Notes under the pieces: model-generated
The model's database searches: none
Seen by the model: the letters and a program-made list of their open reading frames with translations, nothing else
Told to the model about the DNA's origin: nothing
Assembly: GCF_000802205.1 (NCBI RefSeq)
Contig: NZ_CP012850.1
Coordinates: 248,001-312,000, forward strand
DNA length: 64,000 nt
DNA from: Candidatus Nitrosocosmicus oleophilus
Lineage (GTDB): Archaea; Thermoproteota; Nitrososphaeria; Nitrososphaerales; Nitrososphaeraceae
Reading direction: 5' to 3'
Made by a program: the position numbers and the translations under genes
Part shown: positions 9,144 through 18,372 of the stretch, in pieces
How positions within the stretch are numbered: the first letter of the stretch is position 1
How the letters are laid out: every line of letters starts with the position of its first letter

Positions 9144-10547
9144 TCACTTAGTCTTTATTTCGCTGATTATCTCATCTAAATACTTCTTGAGTTCCTCCTC
9201 TTGAGCAGAAGGCGAAATTCCTGTATCATTTCGCATTTGTGTTTCCCTTTCATATGCTTTTTTCATTACGATGTTTCGAGCATCCTGAATATCCTTTTCC
9301 ATTTGCGCAGTTCCTATATTCTGAACAAGTTCTAGCATTGATTTTCTAACCGTGTTCCTTAATGCATTATCATGGGATAATGAGATTGCTGAAGAGTACA
9401 ATCCAATACTAAATAGATAGGAGGATAACAAAACTAATGAATGGGCGGCCACTCCATATGTTTGTTGTAACGCAGAAACCTCGTTTGCAATACCAATCGC
9501 ACTAATTCCAATAGCGGCTATAGTCAAATAATCCTTGACTTTTTGGGATTTTAAATTCCTAGTAATCAAATAAAATGCCAATCCAAATAATAGACTGCTT
9601 GCTATAGTACCTGCACGAAATATCAATCTAAAATAGTACTTGTAGGGAAAATCTGCTGGAAGAGAAAATATTAATCCGCTTCCTATGAGATACAAAACTA
9701 ATGGTGCAGCTAAAATTATCCAGAATTTGAAATCAAGCTTATGAGTTTTCTTGTAGTAGTAACCGAGCAAAAAGGCAGTTCCAATCCAGGTCAAAATATA
9801 TGGACTAAGGGAAGTAAGATAAATAATTTGGTTATATAACGCCAAGTTTGGATTTGGTACTAAGTAAAGAGTCGTATAGTCAGGATTTACTGTTTTGTAC
9901 ATTATAGCACCGTCATACTCATCAAAAACCTTGTAAATGAAAGAGGCCATAGGAATTGCACCATCAGGAGAATCTTCTTTAACTAGTTGAACAAGTACAA
10001 GTTTATCAAAAGCATCTCCTGCTATAGAGATCGCAAGTGCTGTGGCGGCTAGACCATAAAACAATACAACAAAATTTCTTTTGTGCATCTTGTACCAGGT
10101 AAAAAATTTGTAGCTAATTATTCCCATGATTACAGCTGTTGTCAAAGAGGCAATTGCATTAAAGGCGATGACAAAATATTCATTTCCACCACATACGGTA
10201 AAGTATTCTGGACAGTTTGTGACATTATTATACAAGACAAAGAACAAAATTCCAAATAATGAGAACTGTATAACGGTAACCATGATGTACATTATTCGCA
10301 TCAAAACGGACCGGTCTAAGAGATCCTTGGTAATATATCTAGTAAAGCCTAAAAGAATTAAAGACCCAATGCCATACCCAAAAACTGTCGTAAGTGTAAA
10401 AAGAGCGATCTCACCATCGTTATTCAAATAAATGATTTGGCGGGTAGCTAATAGATTTAATATTATTAGAACGACTATAATGGCTGCAGTAATTATGGTT
10501 AATTTTCGATTATTAAAAAGAATTTCGTTTATTTGTACCCTTTCCAA
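9144..10547 (-). CDS. polytopic membrane protein with cytoplasmic helical tail
   Basis: The 467-residue product has about ten to eleven membrane helices from residue 15 to about 390, then a charged C-terminal helix (about residues 395-467, ending EEELKKYLDEIISEIKTK). Two cysteines lie in an outside loop (TNCPEYFTVCGG, about residues 112-120). It has no transporter signature or histidine-kinase domain that I can see; a membrane sensor is one possibility because a soluble histidine kinase is encoded divergently next door. Function unassigned. Confidence 0.65.
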   Translation of the reverse strand: MERVQINEILFNNRKLTIITAAIIVVLIILNLLATRQIIYLNNDGEIALFTLTTVFGYGIGSLILLGFTRYITKDLLDRSVLMRIMYIMVTVIQFSLFGILFFVLYNNVTNCPEYFTVCGGNEYFVIAFNAIASLTTAVIMGIISYKFFTWYKMHKRNFVVLFYGLAATALAISIAGDAFDKLVLVQLVKEDSPDGAIPMASFIYKVFDEYDGAIMYKTVNPDYTTLYLVPNPNLALYNQIIYLTSLSPYILTWIGTAFLLGYYYKKTHKLDFKFWIILAAPLVLYLIGSGLIFSLPADFPYKYYFRLIFRAGTIASSLLFGLAFYLITRNLKSQKVKDYLTIAAIGISAIGIANEVSALQQTYGVAAHSLVLLSSYLFSIGLYSSAISLSHDNALRNTVRKSMLELVQNIGTAQMEKDIQDARNIVMKKAYERETQMRNDTGISPSAQEEELKKYLDEIISEIKTK

Positions 10548-11010
10548 TTAAATACAAATTTCTTCAGCATTATATAAGGATACTTTAACTTCCAACTAGG
10601 ATCGATAATATTATCCTAAATGTTAGAAACTATATAACCAACTAGAGATTTTAGAACTCAGATATTCGATCACTTTATGTCTAAAATCTCAGGTAGTTGT
10701 AAAATAGTGCGTTTTCATGAGAAAATGTCTTCAGTCTTCAGCGGTTTTTCTTACCCTATTTTTAGTTCCTTTATTTAACATTTTTTCAACTCGTGTCGTT
10801 TGATTCTTAATCCATTTTGCTATTTTATCAATCCCTGATGTTGAGTCTTATAAAGTTATTATGGCAAATCATGGGTTTCATAGACAATTTAATAGAGTTG
10901 TCAGACTTAATCCGCTTTATAGGTATCTTGGCACATCGAAGCATAAAACAAAGTATGAACATAAGAGCATACCAGGAAATAATAATAATTATTATTATTA
11001 TTAATCAAAA
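10548..11010. other. divergent intergenic region
   Basis: The region between the membrane protein (-) and the histidine kinase (+) must hold promoters for both. It is AT-rich; apart from the trinucleotide palindrome at its right end I recognise no element. A possible ORF across 10817-11077 overlaps the kinase start and has no protein-like features. Confidence 0.5.
10977..11003. repeat. AAT/ATT trinucleotide palindrome next to the kinase start
   Basis: (AAT)4 runs directly into (ATT)4-5, forming a perfect self-complementary hairpin. It ends 7 bases before the ATG of the histidine kinase, so it would lie in the 5' end of the mRNA. Confidence 0.8.
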
Positions 11011-12240
11011 ATGGACAAAAAATTTCTTGACAGATTGTCCAAATTTATACAATCTGTTGAATCTCAAATGGACATAATATTGCCTGGACCCGCATCCTTG
11101 CAATTCTTGTCATATTACAAGATAATTGAACAGGTAATATCACAAAAGTTGGCCAAGAATATCATTATCAGATTGTTATGTCCCTTTGACGAAGATAGTA
11201 CACGGCTAACCAAACATTTAGCCCCATTTATCGGGTACAGGTCGATAAAATCTTCATTACCCAAGTCCCCATCAAATTCCTTACTCTTTATTAGAGACAG
11301 GCAGGATATTTTTTCTATTTCAGTAGATATGCAACGGCAAGTGCACTATGAACATGTTAATGAATATGATAAATTTATTTTTTCTCTTGATAATTGGTCA
11401 TATTCTAAAGATATCCCAACAGTGAGAAATGTTGTTTATTGTTTTGATCTCATATGGGAAGAAAAAGAAAATAACGATAAAACTATGAAAGAAAAAATAC
11501 ACTCTGAACTTTTATTTGATTTACTCTCGCATGATATAGGAAATTATCATCAGATAATACGGAATAGCTTGGATATAGTTACTTCCATAGCAAAAAATAA
11601 TAATAATGACATAAATGGATTATCTCCTGATAGAGAGGAAATTTTTTCGTACCTCATAATTGCAAATAGAGCGATAGATAAAAGTTTAACATTACTAAAC
11701 AACTTACGTAGATTAGAACGACTATATACACAAAAGGATCTACAATTAATATCAAAGAATCTTCCAGATGCTATCACTAACGCACACAGTACCCTACAGC
11801 AAACACTATACAATAATAACCCCCAAGGCAAAAGAATCAGATTTTCTTTAAACATAGTAAACGATCATGATAACCCCACTGAAATAAATATAATTGCAGA
11901 AGACCTGCTTGAGGAAATTTTTGTCAATTTATTTTCGAATAGTGTAAAATATTCAGGATCATCAGAGGTTAAAATTGATGTTCTAATAAGAGAGTACTTT
12001 ATTGCTGAAGTAAAATATTGGATGGTAACTGTTTGTGATTATGGGAAAGGGATATCAGACTCTATGAAAAAAGAAATGTTCAATCGATTCTATTCCAAAG
12101 CTGAGGGAAGTGGATTAGGTTTGTCCATAGTAAGGACATTGGTCGAGAGATATAAAGGCAAAATTTGGGTAGGAGACAGAGTATATGAGGACTACAAGCA
12201 AGGCACCGCATTTGGAATGATATTTCCTGCATCGCAGTAA
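11011..12240 (+). CDS. soluble sensor histidine kinase
   Basis: 409 residues without membrane segments. Residues about 1-155 form a sensor region that resembles the C-terminal part of the sensor-only protein at 38997-39995. The H box is LSHDIGN with His174, followed by a helical dimerisation domain. The ATPase shows the N box NLFSNSVKYSG, the G1 box CDYGKGISD and the G2 box GSGLGLSIV near the C-terminus, so the kinase should be active. No response regulator is adjacent; the nearest is the receiver protein at 17393-17791. The input signal is unknown. Confidence 0.9.
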   Translation: MDKKFLDRLSKFIQSVESQMDIILPGPASLQFLSYYKIIEQVISQKLAKNIIIRLLCPFDEDSTRLTKHLAPFIGYRSIKSSLPKSPSNSLLFIRDRQDIFSISVDMQRQVHYEHVNEYDKFIFSLDNWSYSKDIPTVRNVVYCFDLIWEEKENNDKTMKEKIHSELLFDLLSHDIGNYHQIIRNSLDIVTSIAKNNNNDINGLSPDREEIFSYLIIANRAIDKSLTLLNNLRRLERLYTQKDLQLISKNLPDAITNAHSTLQQTLYNNNPQGKRIRFSLNIVNDHDNPTEINIIAEDLLEEIFVNLFSNSVKYSGSSEVKIDVLIREYFIAEVKYWMVTVCDYGKGISDSMKKEMFNRFYSKAEGSGLGLSIVRTLVERYKGKIWVGDRVYEDYKQGTAFGMIFPASQ

Positions 12241-12333
12241 CAATAATACACCACACGATATCAATTTAGATTCTATTCTTTTATAACTATGTTGACAGTT
12301 TTCTGTTGTCGATCCATACCATCAAATAATTAT

Positions 12334-13050
12334 TCAGTAATCTTCCATCCAAACAGGATTATGATGATGCTGTAGTTGACCTATTTGCTCCGCAGTAAAA
12401 TTATTTTTGATATCTTTGGAATCGTATGCACATATGCCAATTATAGGAAAATTGAATCTTTGTTCCAAAGATGATTCATATTCAAGTAACTCTTTTGTAA
12501 ACCCACTTTTGAAAAATGCGCGCATGTCCCCGAATACTCGCATCCCGGTCTTACCTTTGCAAAGACAGTTTTCAACTAATGTGGTCCATAACGCATTCGT
12601 TCGTTGGATGTTAGGGATTCCATCAGGAAAATAGGCTTCCTCGGTGGTTCGGATAATAACATCTCCCCGGGATTCAAGGGTTGGAATATTTAATTGCCAT
12701 TCATTAGCCATTCTGGCGCGGATCTCATCCTTTGATAGATCTGTGGTTGTGATAACTACAACCTCATTTCTTTCGAGACCTGCCTTTAAAAAGGCAAAGG
12801 CTTCATTGAATTTTTCCTCTTTGGTAGGATAAACTGCTATTATGTGATTTCCTTTCTCGATAGTCTGTAGCCTCTGTGCCAATATATTTACTATAGAGGG
12901 GCTCAAAATATAAGAATTATGCAGTACAATCGCCATAAAAGCAATTTTTTTAGTGAAATATTTTTGCTTTTGTGAATAAAATCGCAAAACGTATTTATAA
13001 CTCTGGTAGATTGATAACAAAGGTTCGAAGCTGATACTCATATAGCCCAT
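12334..13050 (-). CDS. MEDS-domain sensor protein
   Basis: The C-terminal 190 residues match the MEDS (methanogen/methylotroph DcmR sensory) domain: HIIAVYPTKEEKFNEAFAFL, then VITTTDLSKDEIRARM, RVFGDMRAFF and LLEYESSLEQRFNFPIIGIC. MEDS domains are thought to bind small ligands and feed into two-component signalling. The long frame starts at 13050, but an ATG at 12936 (MAIVLHNSY, residue 39) sits much closer to the domain and is the likelier start. It ends HHHNPVW. It is convergent with the histidine kinase, and a second MEDS protein lies at 16808-17359. Confidence 0.8.
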   Translation of the reverse strand: MGYMSISFEPLLSIYQSYKYVLRFYSQKQKYFTKKIAFMAIVLHNSYILSPSIVNILAQRLQTIEKGNHIIAVYPTKEEKFNEAFAFLKAGLERNEVVVITTTDLSKDEIRARMANEWQLNIPTLESRGDVIIRTTEEAYFPDGIPNIQRTNALWTTLVENCLCKGKTGMRVFGDMRAFFKSGFTKELLEYESSLEQRFNFPIIGICAYDSKDIKNNFTAEQIGQLQHHHNPVWMEDY

Positions 13051-13290
13051 AGGTATATGGATTGAAATTTAATTTATCTTGTGCTAATCGTACATTAAAT
13101 ATTGTACTTATGGATATTATAAGATCACTAAAAAGCAGGATTCTGGAGAACTATATTCGACCTTTAAATTGTTTATAGGATCAATTGTAATCATTGTTCT
13201 TCTCTCTTCACTAACCATCGTATCACTACTACTATCATCAGACTCTTTTCCAATGTGAAACGATTTTAAATATTTTATATTCGTTTAAAA

Positions 13291-13450
13291 CATCGGTGGG
13301 GATACGGTTTAAGGTTAAAAACGACACAAGATCAATTAGTCACAAGCGTCTAAAAAGGTTCAAATCCCTGCATGTCATATCATCTTTACCATAACAAGTA
13401 TCATTAAGTTTGGGCGCGTGGGGACATGGTTCAAGGTTGAATCCAACCTA
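13291..13450 (+). repeat. dispersed element, doublet (two type II boxes)
   Basis: A left box GTGGGGATACGGTTTAAGG at 13296 and a right box GGGCGCGTGGGGACATGG (GTGGGG at 13418) lie about 122 nt apart. Between them are AGGTTCAAATCCCTG and a TATCATCTTTACC stretch leading into GTATCATTAAGTTTGGG. This doublet layout recurs at 18221 and 40029. Confidence 0.85.
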
Positions 13451-13580
13451 GACTTGATAAAAATAAAAACGACTATTTTAGCCGATTGTAGTGATGCACC
13501 AATACAGAGAACATAACATAGTCCTTGTCATACTTTGGTTGACTAGTCATTATCCCGGCTATACCGCTCCTCTATAAGAT

Positions 13581-13754
13581 CTATAATTTTCTTATCGATC
13601 TATCTTCATTCAAGTCATGAGTCTTTTTTAAGTGATCAAACATATCATGACTCATCCAACTTTTAATTTTTATCTGATCCTTCCATTCGTGTAGAACCCA
13701 ATTAACCGTTTCATAATGACAAATAGGACATCTTAACGGTTTAATATCACTCAA
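13581..13754 (-). CDS. 57-residue C2H2-type zinc-finger protein
   Basis: A short frame starts at TTG 13754 and stops at TAG 13581-13583. The protein begins MSDIKPLRCPICHYE and ends with HDMFDHLKKTHDLNE, giving a Cys9-x2-Cys12 ... His41-x4-His46 zinc-binding pattern. A strong Shine-Dalgarno-like AAGGAGGT (complement of 13769-13777) lies about 15 nt upstream and supports the TTG start. Such small zinc fingers are common in archaea, usually as DNA- or RNA-binding proteins. The next gene upstream on the same strand starts 283 bases away. The target is unknown. Confidence 0.6.
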   Translation of the reverse strand: MSDIKPLRCPICHYETVNWVLHEWKDQIKIKSWMSHDMFDHLKKTHDLNEDRSIRKL

Positions 13755-13818
13755 TATTATTTAATTTTGACCTCCTTATTTTAGCATATACCATATCCTT
13801 ATCTTTTATCTCTACCTG

Positions 13819-14037
13819 TCACTCGCTATCCTCATTTACAGATAATTGAATAGTTATTGGTTTTCGTCCCTTGTAATGTTCGTAAATAGTTTTGATTAAT
13901 TCCTTATCTACATAGTTTAATCCCAAATGAATAGAGCTACCCGAATTTATTTCAGTCATGGTTATCTTAATTCCATCAGAAAAATCATCCCATTCGTCTA
14001 TAATACATTCTTTAGATTCAATGATTTTGTTTGTCAA
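13819..14037 (-). CDS. small hypothetical protein
   Basis: The 72-residue acidic product (starts MTNKIIESKECIIDEW) reads like a compact alpha/beta protein with strands such as GIKITMTEI and KPITIQLSV. No signal or membrane segment. It lies 64 bases upstream of the small zinc-finger gene on the same strand, so the two may be co-transcribed. Confidence 0.5.
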   Translation of the reverse strand: MTNKIIESKECIIDEWDDFSDGIKITMTEINSGSSIHLGLNYVDKELIKTIYEHYKGRKPITIQLSVNEDSE

Positions 14038-14198
14038 GATGTATTTCGCTTCCTTCTTTATAGATTTATAATTGTATTGTCCATAATTTCCACCAATCCT
14101 GCTACTTCCCGGTATTGTAATTTTTGCCGTTCAAAGTTATGACTCCAAGGATATTGTTATATTGTTATCAAACATTCCAAATAGTATTACCCAGTCAT

Positions 14199-14264
14199 AG
14201 TATTATTTAGTTTGGGCGCGTGGGGATTAATGCCATATTGATAGGTTAAATAGGATTTTAATCC
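14199..14264 (+). repeat. dispersed element, diverged type III
   Basis: ATTATTTAGTTTGGGCGCG followed by TGGGGATTAATGCCATATTG and a GGATTTTAATCC end, which itself can form a short hairpin. It lies between two - strand genes. Confidence 0.75.
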
Positions 14265-14348
14265 TCTTTGGAAGCATTCATCTATTTAGAGATTAATTTA
14301 TTAAAAAAATATGGTGTTGAAATATAAAAAGGTAAAAACCCAAAAGGG

Positions 14349-14891
14349 TTATTTGCACAGATTTGGAGCTTCTACACAGATGAGATGCTGGGTTCCATAA
14401 ATGGGAGTAGTTCCAAAGTGAGTATTGGTCAAATTACCATCAACAGTAATGGCTATTGCACTTTCATCTAGTAATTCAATTTGTGTTGGCACATTTGAAA
14501 CTGGTCCGTCTTTAAGCGTTACTGTTGTTGTTCCATTGAGTATTGTAGAGTTTGAACTGCTATCAACAACCGGGCTGTTCGATAACTTTAGGTCATATAT
14601 CGAGTGAATATGTTCTGCTGTACCGTCTATTTTAGTCATATAGAAAGAAGCATTAAAAGCAGGAGAGGAGGAATTGAATTCGGTAAATCTATACACTCCA
14701 CCTAATACCCAGGCAGGGTCTGTTGTATTGCCGTTATTTGAAGTACTTGTGATAGCTCCTTTTAGGACATTCGAATCCGTATTTGAAGGATTTTGAGCAA
14801 GAACCTGATCTAAATTAACAGCTGCTATCAAAGAAACAGAAACTGCTAACAAAAAGATGGTTTGAATCAATCCATTGGTGATTTTCATCAT
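14349..14891 (-). CDS. secreted thaumarchaeal-type protein (paralogue of the gene at 31362)
   Basis: The 180-residue product has a signal peptide (hydrophobic about residues 9-30, cleavage after VLAQ). The mature protein contains WVLGGVYRFTEF, SFYMTKIDGTAEHIHSIYDL, a Thr-rich GTTTVTLKDGPVSNVP and an ending HFGTTPIYGTQH with two late cysteines. The order of motifs (W.. G.W/Y; MxxxDGxxxHxH; GTxTV; HFxxTPIY) is repeated in the protein at 31362-31943, so this is a family of secreted beta-rich proteins. His residues in the second and last motifs could bind metal. No experimental function is known to me. Confidence 0.7.
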   Translation of the reverse strand: MMKITNGLIQTIFLLAVSVSLIAAVNLDQVLAQNPSNTDSNVLKGAITSTSNNGNTTDPAWVLGGVYRFTEFNSSSPAFNASFYMTKIDGTAEHIHSIYDLKLSNSPVVDSSSNSTILNGTTTVTLKDGPVSNVPTQIELLDESAIAITVDGNLTNTHFGTTPIYGTQHLICVEAPNLCK

Positions 14892-15081
14892 AATTTGTCT
14901 AGAATCCTAGTATTTAAGTTTCATTTGTATGGGATATTTTGTTTTGGTCCAAATATCAAAAGATTGGTAATTATAAATATACCGAAGAATATGCTTAATT
15001 AACTCCTGGTATGATAATAGCGCAATCTAATCAGATGAATTTGAAATTGAATTTTTGTAGCAATTATTGTTTAATTTATTA

Positions 15082-15212
15082 GTTTTAGTTCTCCTCCGTG
15101 GGGATACGATTCAAGATTGAATAGAATCTAGATTTAATGAAGTGAGTGTTTGGAAAAAGTTCAAATCCGGCCTTTCATAATATCATCATCACCAAATACA
15201 GTATCATCCACC
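15082..15212 (+). repeat. dispersed element, type II box plus truncated second half
   Basis: CCGTGGGGATACGATTCAAG and TTGAATAGAATC, followed after about 30 nt by AAGTTCAAATCCGG, a TATCATCATCACCAAATACA stretch and GTATCATCCACC, where the expected second GGGCGCGTGGGG is missing. It lies in a divergent gap. Confidence 0.75.
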
Positions 15213-15287
15213 CCTTTTCAATCACTTTGAAAGTAAATGGAGAGAAGACTAATAAACCAGACTTTTGATTAGATTCATGGATATATA

Positions 15288-15668
15288 TTGGATAACCAAG
15301 AAATACAGGTCACTTTGGATCGTTATTGGGAGGCGACCATGGCTCTCGATTTAGAGAGAGTGGATGAATTTAATCATGAGGATATAGTGGTTGAGTTTCC
15401 ACAGTCCGGCGAACGAATCCTGGGTAAACACAACATACACGACCTCAGAAAACATTATCCCGCTAAAGTTACTTTCAAGATTCTGCGGACTCGAGGAGAA
15501 GGAAATCTCTGGATAACTGAATTAATTATCACCTATGATGGGCGTCCTGTTAACGTGGTTAGTGTCATGGAGTTCAAAGATGGGAAGATTGCACACGAAA
15601 CGCATTACTATGCAGATCCATTCGAACCACCTGAGTGGCGGTCTCAATGGGTCGAGAGGATTAAATAA
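15288..15668 (+). CDS. SnoaL-like / NTF2-fold protein
   Basis: The 126-residue product starts at TTG. It shows the SnoaL-like polyketide-cyclase/NTF2 pattern: LDRYWEATMALDLERVDEF, HEDIVVEFPQSGERILGKHN and VVSVMEFKDGKIAHETHYYA near the end. These folds form a conical pocket used by small isomerases, cyclases or ligand-binding proteins. The substrate cannot be read from the sequence. It stands alone between two dispersed elements. Confidence 0.75.
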   Translation: MDNQEIQVTLDRYWEATMALDLERVDEFNHEDIVVEFPQSGERILGKHNIHDLRKHYPAKVTFKILRTRGEGNLWITELIITYDGRPVNVVSVMEFKDGKIAHETHYYADPFEPPEWRSQWVERIK

Positions 15669-15673
15669 CTAGG

Positions 15674-15720
15674 TCTTCTGATCGTGTGGGGATACGATTC
15701 AAGGTTGAATACAATCTACA
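15674..15720 (+). repeat. dispersed element, type II 3' module
   Basis: TGATCGTGTGGGGATACGAT then TCAAGGTTGAATACAATC. It begins 6 bases after the stop of the SnoaL-like gene and lies in a convergent gap. Confidence 0.8.
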
Positions 15721-15870
15721 CACTAAAAATATAAAACTCAATATTATAAAGACTATTTCCCACTCCTGAAATCAAGTGTTAGTTTTCAGATATTCAAACG
15801 ACAGTTTTACTTGTTTAATAAATTATTCAATTGGCAAAGTTATCCTATACTAACAATGTCAATCAATTTT

Positions 15871-16398
15871 CTAGAAAAGGGAATCAAAAAAGTCAATAAA
15901 TGGATTTAATAATTTTTCATTTTCAGATGGGGCTACCGAATGAGGTATTGCCAAATCAAATGAACTTACAGTAAACGGGGTAGTATTCTTATATATCTGC
16001 AAAATTATTCTATGTTCGCCATCATCTGGAAAAATATAATCAACTGAAAAGTGACCCCCAGATATGGGAATTGATTTATTTTCGAACTTATACAATCTCC
16101 CATCATGATCTGTTAGAGTAACCTTTGTATTTAGATTATTAACTAGTGTAGAATCATTAAGGTTTCTTACCTCAAAGGTTAGTCTAGTAACTTGATCGAT
16201 AATTGGCACTTGCGGTTCAAGTCTAAGACTTATGTTCAAATTATCTCGTTCACTTATCCAATAATTATTCTTGACAACTGACGTATTTGCAATTAAAGAA
16301 AAGGCTTGACAAGGATGATTAAATAAGACAATGATAAACAGTATAGATAAGATCTTTACGAAGCCAACCGGTATCCCCACTGGTGAAGGTAGATTCAA
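15871..16398 (-). CDS. secreted Ig-like protein, YtkA/FixH-type
   Basis: The 175-residue product has an N-terminal hydrophobic signal (about residues 10-32, cleavage after CQAF). The mature part is beta-rich: LEPQVPIIDQVTRLTFEVRN, TKVTLTDHDGRLYKF and a DDGEHRIILQIYKN stretch. These resemble the YtkA-like/FixH Ig-type domain found in extracytoplasmic metal- or cytochrome-related proteins, but the match is by pattern only. It is probably exported and may be anchored. Confidence 0.5.
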   Translation of the reverse strand: MNLPSPVGIPVGFVKILSILFIIVLFNHPCQAFSLIANTSVVKNNYWISERDNLNISLRLEPQVPIIDQVTRLTFEVRNLNDSTLVNNLNTKVTLTDHDGRLYKFENKSIPISGGHFSVDYIFPDDGEHRIILQIYKNTTPFTVSSFDLAIPHSVAPSENEKLLNPFIDFFDSLF

Positions 16399-16544
16399 AA
16401 AATATACAGAAACATTATACTTATCTTACTAATAAAACATTATTTTGTTAATAGCCTAAATGGATAATTCTTTAAATGAGTTCCATCCATATGGAGAATA
16501 TATTTAGAACTAAAATCCTTTCTACCTTCGTCAGGCTTGCACAT

Positions 16545-16608
16545 TACCATATAACAGAACAGTGAGTTTGGGCGCGTGGGGATACGGTTCAATGTTGAAT
16601 CCAATCAC
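16545..16608 (+). repeat. dispersed element, type II 3' module
   Basis: GTGAGTTTGGGCGCGTGGGG then ATACGGTTCAATGTTGAATC. The loop GGT is changed to TGT while the TTCAA/TTGAA stem is kept. It lies in a divergent gap. Confidence 0.85.
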
Positions 16609-16807
16609 AGCATCCAATATTGTAGGAATTGAATTTTCATTAGATGTAAAATGAAGTAGGAGAAAGTCATCTCCAGTCATTAATTCGAGTCGTAAAGTAC
16701 ATCTCAGATTTTATTCCCAAATGGAAATGGGTAATGTTAATAAACAATCCTGACAGTTAACTGAATGGTGAGGAAATCTTATTTCACCTAATATTTATGG
16801 CCAATTA

Positions 16808-17359
16808 ATGAATGCGAGAGAAGCAGCAGAGACTATTTCACAAAGTGAATATGGACTGCATTGTTTACTTATTTATCGTGATCTGGATATCCTAAGAGAA
16901 TTTTATTCGAATTATGTTCAAAAACAAATCATGGATAATGAAATGATTCAAATCATGCCATTCTATGAAACAGAGAATTCTGTTAGGGAAACACTGTCTA
17001 ATAATTGGTCCGCTGATCTCGATTTGCTCAAAAAGGAGGAAAAATCATTGATCATCGTCGACTCTCTAAAAGGATATCTTCATCATGATAATATCGAATC
17101 TATTTGGAAAAATATGGAAGAAACGGTCATCTATGCTGAAAAAATAGGTAAAAAGGGAATTTCTGTATTAGGAGATGCGGGTGCATTTCTCTTTAAACAT
17201 AAAATGCAAAGTCTCTTGGATTATGAATCTTATCTACCCGTAAAATTTGACATCAATCTAAAGGGCATTTGCATGTATCATCAAAAAGATTTTAATAAAA
17301 TATCAGAAGACTTTCAACAAAAAATAGTAGACAGTCATGCAATGACTATAATGATGTAG
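16808..17359 (+). CDS. MEDS-like sensor protein
   Basis: 183 residues, soluble, starts ATG. The pattern GLHCLLIYRDLDILREFYSN, SLIIVDSLKGYL, GKKGISVLGDAGAFL, SLLDYESYLPVKFD and a GICMYHQKDF ending corresponds to the MEDS-type sensory fold, in a thaumarchaeal variant unlike the protein at 12334. It has no output domain, so it probably acts through a partner. The receiver protein encoded convergently 33 bases downstream is a reasonable candidate. Ligand unknown. Confidence 0.7.
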   Translation: MNAREAAETISQSEYGLHCLLIYRDLDILREFYSNYVQKQIMDNEMIQIMPFYETENSVRETLSNNWSADLDLLKKEEKSLIIVDSLKGYLHHDNIESIWKNMEETVIYAEKIGKKGISVLGDAGAFLFKHKMQSLLDYESYLPVKFDINLKGICMYHQKDFNKISEDFQQKIVDSHAMTIMM

Positions 17360-17392
17360 GCAAAGTTAACCATTACCTTCTTTTTATCTTTA

Positions 17393-17791
17393 TTATTCTA
17401 TATCGAGTCCATTTAATGATTCATTGATCATTTGTTTTAAATCGGAGAAACGAATGGGTTTTTGAAGTAGTCTATCTATTCTTGTCTTTTTAAAATCCTC
17501 GTTATCTTTCAAATCTTGAATCTCAAAAGCTGTCATCAGAAGAATTTTTACCTTGCTATTAATCTGTCTTATCTCCTTTGCAAGATCTATTCCGCATATG
17601 CTGGGCATTCTAAGGTCTGTTATTATCAATGAATGTTTGTCCTCTGTTGCTTTAAAATATTCGAGAGCCAATACTGGGTCGGTAAAAGAGACCACATCAT
17701 AACCTTGATTTTCTAAAAAAGTTTTGAAAAGGGTTGCAAGTTCTACTTCGTCATCTACTACAACTATTGAATGGGTAAATGACGTTGACAA
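17393..17791 (-). CDS. single-domain response regulator (CheY-like)
   Basis: 132 residues forming one receiver domain. The acidic pair is Asp13-Asp14 (VVVDDE), the phospho-acceptor is Asp59 (IITDLRMP), the switch Thr is Thr87 (LLMTAF) and the conserved Lys is Lys111 (LLQKPI). It has no DNA-binding output, so it acts by protein contact or as a phospho-relay. Likely partners in the window are the soluble histidine kinase at 11011 and the MEDS proteins; no kinase is in the same operon. Confidence 0.9.
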   Translation of the reverse strand: MSTSFTHSIVVVDDEVELATLFKTFLENQGYDVVSFTDPVLALEYFKATEDKHSLIITDLRMPSICGIDLAKEIRQINSKVKILLMTAFEIQDLKDNEDFKKTRIDRLLQKPIRFSDLKQMINESLNGLDIE

Positions 17792-18048
17792 TAGATATTG
17801 ATTTTTTTTGAAAATATTTAACCTTATCTAACTAAGTTCGATAAAATACATGGGAGGAAAATCCATTTAGATTAAAATCAAAATGTCGTTAAAAATCATA
17901 CTTTCTATGGTCTTGGACCCCCAATGTTAATAAGTTTTGTTTATAAGCAAACATACTGTAGATATAATATTGTACCATTAAGTCAACAAAATAATAAAGA
18001 AATCCGTCATAATAAAAAAATGAGTCTTATACAAAAAGATAGATTAAA

Positions 18049-18170
18049 TATTCAAAAAAATACACCAAATTGCAAGAATAGTGGATCCTGATGACAGAGC
18101 AACTAGGTATACTATCCCCTGGATAATTAAATGGCTCAAGACGATGGAATCAGTAGAAAAGATGAAATAG
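18049..18170 (+). pseudogene. possible remnant of a MarR-type winged-helix regulator
   Basis: A short open stretch ending at TAG 18168-18170 reads ARIVDPDDRATRYTIP and then IKWLKTMESVEKMK. This looks like the wing and following helix of MarR-family regulators (D-x-DxR-x-x-x-Y). The helix-turn-helix expected upstream is not readable in any frame, so only a relic of about 40 codons is left. Identification is by motif and is tentative. Confidence 0.3.
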
Positions 18171-18220
18171 GTTCGTTTATGAAAATTACCAGCAAAAATA
18201 TCATGAGTTGAGGCATATTT

Positions 18221-18372
18221 TCTATTCAAGGTTGAATACAACCTATGATCAATTTGGCGCAAGCGTTTGGAGAGGTTTAATTCTGATAATTATAACATCA
18301 TTACTCAATAGGATATCATTTAGTTTGGGCGCGTGGGGATTAAGTTCCCAGTGGTAGTGGGATTCTAGTACA
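18221..18372 (+). repeat. dispersed element, doublet (type II left, type I right)
   Basis: The left part TATTCAAGGTTGAATACAAC has lost its GTGGGG. It is followed by AGGTTTAATTCTG, a CATCATTACTCAATAGGATA stretch and ATCATTTAGTTTGGGCGCG with GTGGGGATTAAGTTCCC and GGTAGTGGGATTCTAGTAC. Two different 3' modules thus occur in one locus. Confidence 0.85.

Noticed and set aside
13340-13375. tRNA-like T-arm (GGTTCAAATCCCTG) suggesting a tRNA gene
   Set aside because: No acceptor, D or anticodon arm can be built around it, and the flanking bases do not pair as a T-stem. It recurs only inside the dispersed element.
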